A stretch of DNA of 64,000 bases, from assembly GCF_018613605.1 (NCBI RefSeq), contig NZ_JAGGPU010000001.1, forward strand, positions 124,001 to 188,000, written 5' to 3'. The notes beneath the pieces were generated by a model that saw only the letters and a list, made by a program, of their open reading frames with translations, made no database searches and was not told the DNA's origin. The translations under genes were made by a program, and so were the position numbers. Source of the stretch: Pedobacter sp. ISL-64 (GTDB lineage Bacteria; Bacteroidota; Bacteroidia; Sphingobacteriales; Sphingobacteriaceae). Within the stretch, counting starts at the first letter, position 1. Each line of letters starts with the position of its first letter. Of this stretch, positions 36,916-46,498 are shown in pieces.

Positions 36916-37330
36916 GGGTATTTCTGTGTGTTTAAATTTAAATTTCCGGAATTAAGGGCGTTGTCAAAAAATATAGGACTTCGATTTTCGCCAATAAATG
37001 CCCAAAAATAGAGCCTAAAAAAAAATATATCTGTCCGAATTCTGTCATTTAATCAATCGATTGATTTATTTTTCGATTGAAAACCTGTCGGATTTCCTTT
37101 AAAGTGCTGTTAAAGATTGTGTTGTCGTATTTTTTGGCATAAAAAACAGTGTGTAAATATCTTGCGACAGATGTTAAAAGCTGTTAAATCCAAAGGAAAT
37201 ATACGATTTTTTAGAATAAATGTTGCGTATTGAGGCAACAAAATACACGGATGGTGTCTGTTTACACGAGATGTTCAGATAGGATTCAAACCTCGCAGGT
37301 TTTTAAAACCTACGAGCTTAAAAAAGAAGA
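36916..37330. promoter_or_regulatory. Control region of the RND operon with a 16-bp palindrome
   Basis: Gene-free 415 bp. On the minus strand a TATTTTTG box (37010 down to 37003) matches TAnnTTTG about 90 nt before the adaptor start. At 37051-37066, AATCAATCGATTGATT is a perfect 16-bp palindrome, with an additional half-site TCGATTGA at 37073-37080. This looks like a regulator-binding site (TetR-like operators have this form), but no regulator gene is adjacent. The remainder, up to the repeat at 37288, shows nothing recognisable. Confidence 0.5.
37288..37319. repeat. Degraded copy of the AAACCTCGCAGGTTT inverted repeat
   Basis: AAACCTCGCAGGTTT (37288-37302) followed by AAAACCTACGAGCTT, two mismatches from a perfect palindrome. 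Same family as 10824-10856. It lies just past the dapF stop, so may act as its terminator. Confidence 0.65.
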
Positions 37331-38113
37331 TTACTCCACTTCTCCCTCAAAAACCAGTTTAGCCGGGCCACATAAAAATACATTGGTAAATTTCTTACCA
37401 TCGTAATCGAATTCTATTTTAATATCGCCACCCAAAACTTTAATGGCCGTTTTAATATGACCGGTTTGGTCTTTGTGTTTCGCCATGGCCATGGCAACAG
37501 CTGTTACCCCAGTACCACAGGCATAAGTTTCATCTTCAACACCGCGCTCGTAGGTACGCACAAATAAATGATCGCCTTTATCTTCTACAAAGTTTACATT
37601 TATGCCCTTTTCTACATAGGTTCCATTGTAGCGGATGTTTTTCCCTTCAGTAAAAACATCAAAGTCTTTTAAACCGCTTTGTAAAGCAACATAATGAGGC
37701 GAGCCAGTGTTCAGTACATAAGCCTCACCATCTTTGGTAATGGTATCTACATCAATCATTTGTAAATCAACCCATTCGCCATTTTCTGAAATTCTGGCAT
37801 AATGCGGGCCGTCTACTGCCAAAAAGTTTGTTTCGCGATCGATGATTCCGAGTTGTTTGGCGAAGGCAACAATACATCTGCCACCATTTCCGCACATGCT
37901 GCCCAGCTTACCATCAGCATTAAAATAATGCATCTCAAAATCATAATCCTCATGTTTGGTAATAAACATTAATCCATCGGCGCCAACGCCAAATCTTCTA
38001 TGACATAGTTGTTCAACTAATTGATTATCAATATTTTTTAACGGACTCATCGTGTGATCTATTAAAATAAAATCGTTGCCTGCGCCTTGGTATTTAAAGA
38101 AATTAATTTTCAT
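37331..38113 (-). CDS. dapF: Diaminopimelate epimerase
   Basis: Interconverts LL- and meso-diaminopimelate for lysine and peptidoglycan synthesis. Both catalytic cysteines are present: C74 in GSMCGNGGRC and the one in YACGTGVTAVAMA. N-terminal FFKYQGAGNDFILID and RRFGVGADGLMF are typical. 260 residues, full length. A TAGTTTTG box on the minus strand at 38203-38196 could be its promoter. Divergent from degP. Confidence 0.96.
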   Translation of the reverse strand: MKINFFKYQGAGNDFILIDHTMSPLKNIDNQLVEQLCHRRFGVGADGLMFITKHEDYDFEMHYFNADGKLGSMCGNGGRCIVAFAKQLGIIDRETNFLAVDGPHYARISENGEWVDLQMIDVDTITKDGEAYVLNTGSPHYVALQSGLKDFDVFTEGKNIRYNGTYVEKGINVNFVEDKGDHLFVRTYERGVEDETYACGTGVTAVAMAMAKHKDQTGHIKTAIKVLGGDIKIEFDYDGKKFTNVFLCGPAKLVFEGEVE

Positions 38114-38515
38114 GAAAGCTTCATTTTTTAATGCAATATTTGAGTTGCAAAAGGTAATTAGTGGTTTGTGCTTTTTAATTTAACATTTTTTAACACAAAA
38201 CTAAGTGCTTTGAGGATACAAATATCGTTTATATGGTATTAAATTTGAATAAACTTACGAAAGAAAATTTGAGCAGATAAAAACTGCTGGAGCATTCTGC
38301 TTAAATCAAAGTGAAAATGCTCTCGCAAATAATAACATTTAACAAATGAATATTATAAGCTAACCAAACAATTAGCTAGCAAATCAGCTTATAATAAATC
38401 ATGGCTTTAAAAAACACAATATACAAACACATGAAACCATTAAAAGCTAGCGGTTTTTAAAGCAATGCTAACCTTTTAATAGCTTCATGACCATTAAAAA
38501 ACAATATACAAACAC
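38114..38515. other. Divergent control region with a 21-nt direct repeat before degP
   Basis: Gene-free 402 bp between dapF and degP. A 21-nt direct repeat (ACAATATACAAACACATGAAA... at 38416-38436 and 38501-38521) ends each time in an ATG; the second is the degP start. The first ATG (38431) opens a 9-codon ORF ending TAA, followed by an imperfect hairpin (TTAAAAGCTAGC against GCTAACCTTTTAA). A second 10-codon ORF (38487-38519) stops on the degP ATG as ATGA. A TAAATTTG box on the plus strand (38240-38247) could be the degP promoter. Confidence 0.45.
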
Positions 38516-40066
38516 ATGAAAAAAATATTAGGAATTACCGTGTTGGCTGCTTTTATAGGTGGGGCAGCAGCAATTGGAGGTTACAAACTATTTGAGCGTA
38601 ACCAAACTGGCAGTACCATTACTGAAAAACAGAACTTATACTTCGCAAATAATCCGCTTAAAGTATCATCAGCGGGAACAACAGATTTTACGCAGGCGGC
38701 AGCAGTAGTTGCACCTGGTGTAGTTCACATTAAAACTACATATGCGGCACAAAGCGGCGGTGGTAGAAGTTCTTCTCCATTTGATATGATGGAAGATTTC
38801 TTTGGTGGCGGTGGCCGCCAGATGCAACGTCAGCCTAGAGCAGCATCGGGTTCTGGTGTAATTATCAGTCAGGATGGTTATATCGTAACCAATAACCACG
38901 TGGTAGAAAATGCAGAGAAGGTAGAGGTGGTTTTAACAGACAGACGTAAAGTTGAGGCAAAAGTAATTGGCCGCGATCCGAATACCGATTTGGCTTTAAT
39001 TAAAGTAAATGCAACGGGTTTGCCTGTTGTAAAAATGGGTAACTCAGATAATGTACAGGTTGGAGAATGGGTTTTAGCCGTTGGTTTCCCATTAGATTTA
39101 AATACTACGGTAACAGCTGGTATTGTGAGTGCAAAAAACCGTAGTATTGGTATTATTGGTCGCGAGCAACAAGGCAACGAAATTACTGAAGAGGAGTATC
39201 GCGAATACCAACGTACGGGTAAAAGACCGGATCGTCCGGCAAATACCAGTATCGAATCATTTATCCAAACCGATGCAGCCATTAACCCAGGCAACAGCGG
39301 TGGTGCGCTTGTAAACGCAAATGGCGAATTAGTAGGTATTAACTCAGCAATTGCATCGCAGAGCGGATACAATCAAGGTTATGGATTTGCAATTCCAGTT
39401 AACCTTGCCCGTAAAATTGTTGATGATTTTATGAAATATGGCTCGGTTAAACGTGGTTATATTGGCGTTAACTTTGTGCCATTAAGCGGAGAAGATAAAC
39501 CTGAAGGCATTAAAACCAACGAAATAAGCGGTTTATATGTGAATGATGTAGTTGCCGGTGGTGGTGCTGCAGCAGCAGGCATTAAATCAGGAGACGTCAT
39601 TAAAAAAGTTGATGGCGTAGTGATCAACGATTCTCCTGATCTTCAGGAAAGAGTTGGTCGTTTAAATCCAGGCGATAAGGTTAAGCTAACAGTGTTGAGA
39701 GATGGTGCGCTTAAAGATTACACCGTAACTTTAAAAGGAGAAGCCAGCGTAGGCCTTACAGCCAAAAATGCAACAAGCAAAGGCGCTGAGGTTTCGAAAC
39801 TAGGTGCAACTTTTGCTCCTGCTACTCAAGCACAGAAATCGAAATATGGCATAAATAGTGGTGTTGTAGTAACGTCTGTAACCACAGGAAAAGCATTTGA
39901 TAATATTGGTGTAGAAAAGGGTTTAATCATTACTAAAGTGAATGGGCAACCTGTAAATTCTGTAGCCGATGTTCAAAAAGCATTGCCTTTGGGTAGAAAC
40001 AACATGGTAAGTATTTCTGGTGTTGGCGAGCAAGGTTCTTATAATTATAGCTTCCCAGCGCAGTAA
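38516..40066 (+). CDS. degP: Do-like serine endopeptidase (DegP/HtrA family)
   Basis: Periplasmic protease/chaperone for misfolded envelope proteins. A membrane-anchoring or signal segment (residues 5-22) precedes the trypsin-like domain with the catalytic triad H128 (TNNHVV), D158 (NTDLALIKV) and S261 (NPGNSGGALV). Two PDZ domains follow (about 300-410 and 425-510; RGYIGVNFVPL, GLYVNDVVAGGGAAAAGIKSGD). 516 residues. The start lies in the second copy of a direct repeat (see 38114-38515). Single gene ending at a strong terminator. Confidence 0.94.
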   Translation: MKKILGITVLAAFIGGAAAIGGYKLFERNQTGSTITEKQNLYFANNPLKVSSAGTTDFTQAAAVVAPGVVHIKTTYAAQSGGGRSSSPFDMMEDFFGGGGRQMQRQPRAASGSGVIISQDGYIVTNNHVVENAEKVEVVLTDRRKVEAKVIGRDPNTDLALIKVNATGLPVVKMGNSDNVQVGEWVLAVGFPLDLNTTVTAGIVSAKNRSIGIIGREQQGNEITEEEYREYQRTGKRPDRPANTSIESFIQTDAAINPGNSGGALVNANGELVGINSAIASQSGYNQGYGFAIPVNLARKIVDDFMKYGSVKRGYIGVNFVPLSGEDKPEGIKTNEISGLYVNDVVAGGGAAAAGIKSGDVIKKVDGVVINDSPDLQERVGRLNPGDKVKLTVLRDGALKDYTVTLKGEASVGLTAKNATSKGAEVSKLGATFAPATQAQKSKYGINSGVVVTSVTTGKAFDNIGVEKGLIITKVNGQPVNSVADVQKALPLGRNNMVSISGVGEQGSYNYSFPAQ

Positions 40067-40089
40067 TTAATCTGATAAAAATAGTTTTT

Positions 40090-40127
40090 AAAAGCGTCCC
40101 GATTTCAAATCGGGACGCTTTTTTTTA
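40090..40127 (+). terminator. Rho-independent terminator of degP
   Basis: AAAAGCGTCCCGATTT (40090-40105) pairs with AAATCGGGACGCTTTT (40107-40122), followed by TTTTTT. It lies between convergent genes and its T run overlaps the stop codon of the opposite gene at 40125; it can serve both strands. Confidence 0.88.
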
Positions 40128-40469
40128 ATCCTGATGAATCGGTTCGTGATTGGCATGGCAGGCATCTGCGCATTCCTCGCAGGCAACAGCGCATTGTCTG
40201 CAATGTTCATGATCGTGTTTGCTACATTCGGCTGCACAAAGCCTGCATATTTCTTCACAGAGCAATAAATATTGATGCCCGATAATTGAATCTCTTTGCA
40301 ATAACCGGGCAGCTTGGGTACAGATATCTGCGCAATCCCGATCTAGTTTAATGCAGTCAATCATCATGTTGATGTCTTCTTCTTTTAAGCAGGACGATGC
40401 ACAATGTTCGCAAGCTAGCGCGCAATCTAGTAAAGCCTGGATTAAACCATGGTTGTTTCTCGTTTCCAT
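40125..40469 (-). CDS. Four-helix-bundle Cys-rich (copper-storage-like, DUF326) protein
   Basis: 114 residues with repeated CxxC-type pairs on helices: CALACEHCASSC, CIKLDRDCADIC, CEEICRLCAAEC, CRQCAVACEECADAC, plus a His-rich C terminus. This fits the DUF326/Csp family of cytosolic or exported copper-binding four-helix bundles. No signal peptide is seen, so cytoplasmic Csp3-like binding is likelier. No linked copper pump. Confidence 0.87.
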   Translation of the reverse strand: METRNNHGLIQALLDCALACEHCASSCLKEEDINMMIDCIKLDRDCADICTQAARLLQRDSIIGHQYLLLCEEICRLCAAECSKHDHEHCRQCAVACEECADACHANHEPIHQD

Positions 40470-40760
40470 ATCGTAAAAGTTTTGGTTATACCTATTTTGT
40501 ATATTAATAACCTGTTGGAAATTAAACTGTTTTAAAAAAAATGAAATTGGCGACTGGTTCTGGGAAATCTTGAAATGTTAAAATATCTTAAATAACCGGC
40601 TGTTCGGCCAAATCCCTGTACTCAAACCAATATTCATCCGTTTTTCATAATCAAGATTTAGTTTCGCTATTTACCGATTGATAATCAGCGTTTACCGATA
40701 CGCTATAAATTAATTTTTTTTATTGTTCCATATTTGAATCAGCAACAAAAACCGAATATT

Positions 40761-41264
40761 ATGGCTTTAGCTAGCATTAACCTCAGCGTAAAACAATATT
40801 TCAATTTTATGTGCAGAACAGATTTTGAAAGACGGATATTTCACGATACTTACAAAGAATTTCAAAAAAGATCAAAAATATACAGCTTAGATGAGCGCGC
40901 ACATACCTTTTCTCAGATGCAGCAAGCCAGCGAAAAGGCAAATACATTACACCAAAAACTTCAGTACTCCGTAATGAACAGCATTGCTGCCTTAGCACAT
41001 AAAATACCTGTTTTAAGCGATTTAGAAGATCACCCGATCCTTTTCGATTGGGCCGAATTACATATTTATGCTTCAGATCTGTTAAATAAAGCAGCGCATG
41101 TGGTATCGATCACCTATACCAGCCCGAAATTAATTTTACACGAAATTATTGGTGATCTGTTAATCTTAAGTTACAATGGTAAAGAAAACGAAACATTAGT
41201 GGTGAAAATTACCGAAAATCTGAAGGTAAATTATGAGCAGCACGAAAACCTGGTTTATAGTTAA
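40761..41264 (+). CDS. Hypothetical protein, mainly helical
   Basis: 167 residues from ATG 40761; an upstream TTG in frame is disfavoured. Predominantly helical and charged (RIFHDTYKEFQKRSKIYSLDERAHTF), no signal peptide or membrane segment. No family recognised. Confidence 0.6.
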   Translation: MALASINLSVKQYFNFMCRTDFERRIFHDTYKEFQKRSKIYSLDERAHTFSQMQQASEKANTLHQKLQYSVMNSIAALAHKIPVLSDLEDHPILFDWAELHIYASDLLNKAAHVVSITYTSPKLILHEIIGDLLILSYNGKENETLVVKITENLKVNYEQHENLVYS

Positions 41265-41502
41265 TTTAACCTGATTTCTTTCCAGATAGTCTGTATTGAT
41301 TACGACGGGAATTATATGTTGAATTATTATTTGTTTTTTTTAGGTAGAAAAGTGGAGACAAAGGCCTGTTTTGAACGTGCTTTATTGATAAAACCGGGCG
41401 ATACATCGAGCAATGATAGACTAAATCGGGGCGCTAAATCGGGCTTAAAGGGCAAACTATCAATATATTTAGCGTTATTTATATAATAAAAAAAATAAAA
41501 AA

Positions 41503-41532
41503 TTGATTTATAGGGATTTAACTCTATCTTTG
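41503..41532 (+). promoter_or_regulatory. Promoter of the cold shock gene
   Basis: TTG (41503-41505), 19 nt spacer, then TATCTTTG (41525-41532), a very good match to the Bacteroidota TTTG-N19-TAnnTTTG promoter. It leaves an mRNA leader of roughly 17 nt before the ATG at 41555. Confidence 0.75.
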
Positions 41533-41554
41533 AAACAAATTAAAATACAATACA

Positions 41555-41746
41555 ATGCAACAAGGAACAGTAAAATTTTTTAATGAAACTAAAGGTTTCG
41601 GATTTATCACTCCATCTAATGGCGATGCCGAAATTTTTGTTCATGCTTCAGGCTTAATCGATAACATTCGCGAGAATGATACCGTAAACTACGATGTAGA
41701 AGAAGGTAGAAAAGGCCTAAACGCGGTAAATGTTAAAGTAGCTTAA
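41555..41746 (+). CDS. Cold shock domain protein (CspA family)
   Basis: 63-residue single-stranded nucleic acid-binding OB fold with RNP1 KGFGFI (13-18) and RNP2 IFVHAS (27-32). RNA chaperone. Short leader (see promoter), unlike the long cold-sensing leader of E. coli cspA. Ends at a terminator (41772-41801). Confidence 0.95.
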   Translation: MQQGTVKFFNETKGFGFITPSNGDAEIFVHASGLIDNIRENDTVNYDVEEGRKGLNAVNVKVA

Positions 41747-41771
41747 GAAAACTCAAACACATAAATCGTAA

Positions 41772-41801
41772 AAAGTCCCGATGCAAATCGGGATTTTTTT
41801 T
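41772..41801 (+). terminator. Terminator of the cold shock gene
   Basis: TCCCGAT (41776-41782) pairs with ATCGGGA (41787-41793) around GCAA, followed by TTTTTTTT. Confidence 0.85.
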
Positions 41802-41835
41802 GTGGAATCAACTTTTGAATTGCGGATCCTCACAT

Positions 41836-42957
41836 TTATCTGCCGGCCAAATTTTTGCTGATTTCACTGTCAACAAAATCTAAAGAAAGATCATTGTTGG
41901 TTAATACAGTGCCGTTTTTATCTACTAAAAAGAAGTAAGTAACGTTGTAATTGCTTAAGTTTTTTGCATTTGGCGATTTGGAACCTTTAAAGTCGGCATA
42001 TTGAGGCCAGATTAATTTGTCTTCTTTTATTGTTTTAAGCCACGAATCACGCTTTTTATCAAATGATACGCTTATAAATTCAACATCTTTATTCTTGTAT
42101 TTTTCGTAGAGTGAAGTCAGTGTTTGGTTATCTCTGCGGCTCTTACCACTATATGATGCCCAAAAGGTTACCAGATTTATCTTTTTTAATACTTTTAAAT
42201 CGAATTTATTTCCTTCGATATTTTCTCCTTCAATATTTGGCATTTTACTTCCTGCCATCATTTGGTTGGCCTGTGTAATTTCAGCTAAAAGACTTTCGCC
42301 TTTTTTACTTTCCTGAACTTCTTTATCTAAGCCATTAAAGATTGACAGGTAGTGCTTCGCTTCTGATTCTACCGTTCCTAAACGTTCTAATAAAAAAAGT
42401 GTGTGCGTTGAGCTGGGATACTTTTTGGCAAAAGCTCTGATAATTTCCAGTTTAAGCTGAAGCTGTTTCGCTCTCCACCGATCTGCTTTTTGAGCTTTCT
42501 CCATAATGTTGCTCTGGTTAGCTTGATCTAGCTCTTGTTCTGCAATATTCAAACTATCGAGTATGTCTTTACTCATATTGCCTGTCAGTTTGTAGAAATC
42601 GATAAATTCTTCACCCTCTGTGTCCGGAACGCTCTTTAGTGGATAAATGCTAGGGTTTTTTCCATCAAGGACGCCTTTGAAGCTGCCTTTATCAAGATAG
42701 AAGTAATATTCTCCGGTGCGACTGCCATCTTCAGTTCTTAAAGTGGCATAGCCTTTTATTGGGATATTGATTTTAAAAGTCTGATTGCTATTGGTAATGT
42801 TTTCAACTTTCAGTGTTTCGCCCTTTTCAGCGCTTTGAATGGTAATTACGGCATTTGGGCCAAAATTTTTGGTTTCGAGATTAAATGTAGCGGGAGTTGG
42901 ATCGCAGGAAGAGAAGAGGCCCGCTAATAAAGTAAGTAAATAGAGCTGTTTTTTCAT
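41836..42957 (-). CDS. Thioredoxin-fold (TlpA-like) lipoprotein lacking the CxxC motif
   Basis: ATG 42957 gives a lipoprotein signal with lipobox LFSSC (C18). Residues 25-115 form a beta-rich domain and 115-235 a helical one, as in the DUF4369-TlpA proteins of Bacteroidota. The C-terminal thioredoxin-like domain (about 238-373) has the expected strand-turn NLVTFWASYSGKS, but the position of CxxC (270-273) reads SGKS; both cysteines are serine. It cannot act as a normal thiol oxidoreductase. The rest of the fold (VEFISVSFDKKRDSW) is intact, so it is probably a functional non-redox derivative. Confidence 0.85.
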   Translation of the reverse strand: MKKQLYLLTLLAGLFSSCDPTPATFNLETKNFGPNAVITIQSAEKGETLKVENITNSNQTFKINIPIKGYATLRTEDGSRTGEYYFYLDKGSFKGVLDGKNPSIYPLKSVPDTEGEEFIDFYKLTGNMSKDILDSLNIAEQELDQANQSNIMEKAQKADRWRAKQLQLKLEIIRAFAKKYPSSTHTLFLLERLGTVESEAKHYLSIFNGLDKEVQESKKGESLLAEITQANQMMAGSKMPNIEGENIEGNKFDLKVLKKINLVTFWASYSGKSRRDNQTLTSLYEKYKNKDVEFISVSFDKKRDSWLKTIKEDKLIWPQYADFKGSKSPNAKNLSNYNVTYFFLVDKNGTVLTNNDLSLDFVDSEISKNLAGR

Positions 42958-43186
42958 ATTAACAATTTGATATTGCAATATAACGAAAAACTTAGTTATT
43001 GGAGAGGGGATTTAGGATTTCGCCATTAATAACATTTTACCATTAAGAAATTAAGGTAGTTAAGAAGAAAAATGTTATTTTAGTTGCAGAGTAAGTTCTT
43101 AATAATCAACTTATTTTAATCATCCCCTAATTCTGCATGTTTAAAAAGTAATGTAGGATACATGTTTCATTTTAATTGCTTAGGGA

Positions 43187-43595
43187 ATGACTAAAAAAGA
43201 AGTTACACAATTATCTTACGAGATCACAGGTTTTGCAATTAAAGTTCATAATGTACTTGGCCCAGGCCTATTAGAGCGTATATACGAGCGCTGCTTAAAA
43301 GTATGAGTTGGAGAAAAACGGTTATGTTGTTTCGCAACAGTTAACATTATCGGTTGTATATGATGATTTGCCAATAGATTTAGATTTACGCACCGATTTA
43401 TTTGTTAATGATTGTGTTGTTGTTGAAATAAAAGCAATCTCCAATCTCTTGCCCGTTCATCAGGCACAATTACTGACCTATATGAAACTTCTAAATGCTC
43501 CCCAGGGATTGCTGATCAATTTTTTCACGGATAATATTACCAAAAGTATCGTTCCTATGATTAATGAATACTTCAAAATCTTACTCGATAGATAA
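43187..43595 (+). pseudogene. GxxExxY protein with a one-base frameshift
   Basis: The first frame (43187-43306) encodes [17 protein letters not shown], the motif [14 protein letters not shown], and then stops at TGA 43304-43306. The continuation [14 protein letters not shown]... DLRTDLFVNDCVVVEIKA lies in the next frame from TAT at 43302 to 43595. An extra G at 43301 explains both. The joined product would be about 135 residues, the normal size of the GxxExxY family. It could be a real pseudogene or a sequencing error in the run TTAAAAG. Function of the family is unknown; a PD-(D/E)xK-like nuclease fold has been proposed. Confidence 0.75.
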
Positions 43596-43780
43596 GATAC
43601 TAAATACTATTGTCCTCCTAGGACTTAATGATCTTCATTTCTTAATGGAAAAAAAGCTTATGAAACCACAAATATTCCCGTATTCTTTCAATTATTTCCG
43701 AATATGCTTTAGAATGTTTCTAAATAAATGTTTTATCGTTGTTTTGTCATATTCGTTTATAAATTAAACTCATAATTAGA

Positions 43781-43788
43781 TACTTTTG
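43781..43788 (+). promoter_or_regulatory. Putative sdhCAB promoter -7 box
   Basis: TACTTTTG matches TAnnTTTG and lies 29 nt before the sdhC ATG. A TTTA at 43756-43759 may be a poor -33 element. Confidence 0.5.
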
Positions 43789-43817
43789 CAAGAAATTTAG
43801 ATATAAATCCTAATCAA

Positions 43818-44498
43818 ATGAGTGGTTTCGGAAATGCATTTTCTTCTTCAATAGGGAAGAAATTCATCATGGGTATTACAGGTTTGTTCCTGATACTTTT
43901 TTTAATTGTACACTGCGGTATTAATGCTTTAATTTTTATTAGCGACGGTGGTTTAACATTTAACGTAGGCGCACATTTTATGGCCACTAACTGGATTATC
44001 CGGGCTGGCGAGATTGTGTTGTTTATTGGTTTGCTTGCGCACATTTTTCAGGCGTTGCGTTTAACGTTGGAAAATCAAAAAGCACGCCCTGTTAAATATG
44101 CCGTAAACGATGGTAAGGCAAACAGTAAATGGTACAGCCGTTCTATGGGCTTATTGGGTACACTTTTGCTGATCTTCCTGGTCGTTCACCTGAAAGATTT
44201 TTGGGTAGTTTCCCGTTTTACAGGAATCCCAACGGTTGATGCTAACGGACATGAAGATCTTTATGCGGTAATGAAAGAGAAATTTCAGGATCCGGTAAGG
44301 GTTGTCGTATATATTCTTGCTATGTTTTCTTTATGCTACCACTTATTGCATGGTTTTGCTTCCGCATTCCAAACATTAGGATGGAACCACTCAAAATATA
44401 ACGGTATAATTAAAGGAGCTGGCGTTTGGTATTCGGTTATTATTTCGATCCTTTTCGCAGCCATGCCGATTGCAGTTTATTTCGGTCTTATTCAATAA
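43818..44498 (+). CDS. sdhC: Succinate dehydrogenase cytochrome b subunit
   Basis: Membrane anchor of complex II, five transmembrane helices with conserved His residues in [26 protein letters not shown], and [17 protein letters not shown], which bind heme and quinone. 226 residues, typical of the single-subunit (type B, b558) anchor of Bacteroidota. First gene of the sdhCAB operon, with the flavoprotein gene 18 nt on. Confidence 0.93.
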   Translation: MSGFGNAFSSSIGKKFIMGITGLFLILFLIVHCGINALIFISDGGLTFNVGAHFMATNWIIRAGEIVLFIGLLAHIFQALRLTLENQKARPVKYAVNDGKANSKWYSRSMGLLGTLLLIFLVVHLKDFWVVSRFTGIPTVDANGHEDLYAVMKEKFQDPVRVVVYILAMFSLCYHLLHGFASAFQTLGWNHSKYNGIIKGAGVWYSVIISILFAAMPIAVYFGLIQ

Positions 44499-44515
44499 TT
44501 TTTAGCACAAAAGAT

Positions 44516-46495
44516 ATGTCAGATATTAATTCAAATATTCCAGAAGGCGAATTAACCAGCAAATGGACAAAATATAAGTCTTCTGTGCCTTTGGTTAACC
44601 CATCGAACAAAAGAACTATTGAAGTAATCATAGTAGGTTCGGGTTTAGCGGGTGCTTCGGCAGCGGCTACTTTGGCCGAAATGGGTTACAAAGTAAAATG
44701 TTTCTGCTTCCAGGATTCACCACGTAGAGCACACTCAATTGCTGCTCAGGGTGGTATCAATGCAGCAAAAAACTATCAGAATGATGGTGATAGCGTTTAT
44801 CGCCTTTTTTACGATACGATTAAAGGTGGCGATTATCGTGCCCGCGAAGCCAATGTGCATCGTTTGGCCGAAGTAAGTGCCAACATTATAGATCAGTGTG
44901 TGGCTCAGGGTGTGCCTTTGGCACGTGAGTACGGTGGTTTGTTAGATAACCGCTCATTCGGTGGTACACAGGTACAACGTACTTTTTATGCAGCTGGTCA
45001 AACTGGTCAACAGTTATTATTAGGTGCGTATTCTGCTTTAGAACGCCAGATTGGTATGGGTAAAGTAGAAATGTATACCCGCCACGAAATGCTTGAGGTT
45101 GTTAAAGTCGATGGTAAAGCACGTGGTATTATTGCACGTAACTTAATTACAGGAGAAATAGAGCGTCATTTCGGTCATGCGGTGGTATTGGGAACAGGTG
45201 GTTACGGTAACGTATTCTATCTTTCTACCAATGCGATGGGAAGTAATGTTACTGCTGCCTGGAAAGCGCACAAACAAGGTGCTTATTTTGCAAACCCATG
45301 CTATACGCAGATCCACCCAACTTGTATCCCGGTTTCTGGCGATCACCAGTCTAAATTAACCCTAATGTCTGAGTCGTTGCGTAACGATGGACGTATCTGG
45401 GTTCCTAAAAAGAAAGATGATAATCGTAAAGCTTCAGAAATTCCTGAAGATGAAAGAGATTATTATTTAGAGCGCCGTTACCCTGCTTTTGGTAACCTGG
45501 TTCCTCGTGATGTGGCCTCCCGTGCTGCTAAAGAGCGTTGTGATGCGGGTTATGGAGTAGGTGCTTCTAAGCTAGCAGTATACTTAGATTTTAAAGCCAA
45601 TACAGAACGTTACGGAAAAATCGAAGCTTCTAAAGCCGGTAACCACAATCCTGACAAAGAAACCTGCATGCGCTTAGGTACCGCAGTAATCAAGGAAAAA
45701 TATGGTAACCTGTTCGATATGTATGCGCAGATTACCGGTGAAAATCCTTATGAAACACCAATGCGTATCTATCCTGCGGTTCACTATACCATGGGTGGTT
45801 TATGGGTTGACTATAACTTAATGACATCGGTACCTGGTTTATACTGTACTGGCGAGGCTAACTTCTCCGATCACGGTGCCAACCGTTTAGGTGCATCTGC
45901 TTTGATGCAAGGTTTGGCTGATGGTTATTTCGTTCTTCCTTATACCATTGGTGCTTATTTATCAAAAGAGATTTCGGTAAAAGCAATCCCTACTGATCAC
46001 CCTGCCTTTGTAGAGGCTGAAGAAAGAGCAGTTGGTATTTTAAATACACTGATCAATATTAAAGGAACTAAGTCGGTAGATCATTTCCACAAACGTTTAG
46101 GTCACATTATGTGGGAGAAATGTGGTATGGCCCGTAACGAAAAAGGTTTAAATGAAGCAATTCAGGAAATCAGAGCTTTACGTGCTGAATTCTGGAGCGA
46201 TGTTCGTGTACCTGGAACAGCTGATGAGTTAAACACCGAATTGGAAAAAGCTGGCCGCGTTGCTGATTTTATCGAGCTAGGCGAGTTGATGTGTATTGAT
46301 GCGTTAAACCGTAACGAAAGTTGTGGCGGTCACTTCCGTGAAGAGTATCAGACAGAAGAAGGTGAAGCACTACGTGATGATGAGAATTATGCTTACGTAG
46401 CCGCTTGGGAATTTAAAGAAGGTGTAAACTTCGAACTTCACAAAGAAGAGCTGAAGTTTGAAAATATTAAAGTAGCACAAAGAAGTTATAAATAG
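44516..46495 (+). CDS. sdhA: Succinate dehydrogenase / fumarate reductase flavoprotein subunit
   Basis: Oxidises succinate to fumarate with covalently bound FAD. The start at 44516 ([12 protein letters not shown]) is preferred over a longer frame that overlaps sdhC. Motifs: dinucleotide fold [20 protein letters not shown], the flavinylation His in [15 protein letters not shown], the substrate site [14 protein letters not shown] and RNDGRIW, the active-site Arg/His region of [10 protein letters not shown], and [18 protein letters not shown]. 659 residues, full length. Confidence 0.96.
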   Translation: MSDINSNIPEGELTSKWTKYKSSVPLVNPSNKRTIEVIIVGSGLAGASAAATLAEMGYKVKCFCFQDSPRRAHSIAAQGGINAAKNYQNDGDSVYRLFYDTIKGGDYRAREANVHRLAEVSANIIDQCVAQGVPLAREYGGLLDNRSFGGTQVQRTFYAAGQTGQQLLLGAYSALERQIGMGKVEMYTRHEMLEVVKVDGKARGIIARNLITGEIERHFGHAVVLGTGGYGNVFYLSTNAMGSNVTAAWKAHKQGAYFANPCYTQIHPTCIPVSGDHQSKLTLMSESLRNDGRIWVPKKKDDNRKASEIPEDERDYYLERRYPAFGNLVPRDVASRAAKERCDAGYGVGASKLAVYLDFKANTERYGKIEASKAGNHNPDKETCMRLGTAVIKEKYGNLFDMYAQITGENPYETPMRIYPAVHYTMGGLWVDYNLMTSVPGLYCTGEANFSDHGANRLGASALMQGLADGYFVLPYTIGAYLSKEISVKAIPTDHPAFVEAEERAVGILNTLINIKGTKSVDHFHKRLGHIMWEKCGMARNEKGLNEAIQEIRALRAEFWSDVRVPGTADELNTELEKAGRVADFIELGELMCIDALNRNESCGGHFREEYQTEEGEALRDDENYAYVAAWEFKEGVNFELHKEELKFENIKVAQRSYK

Positions 46496-46498
46496 TAG

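Noticed and set aside
41265..41554. Long cold-shock leader of the csp gene
   Set aside because: A good promoter at 41503-41532 leaves only about 17 nt of leader, so the upstream gap is not part of the transcript as far as can be seen.
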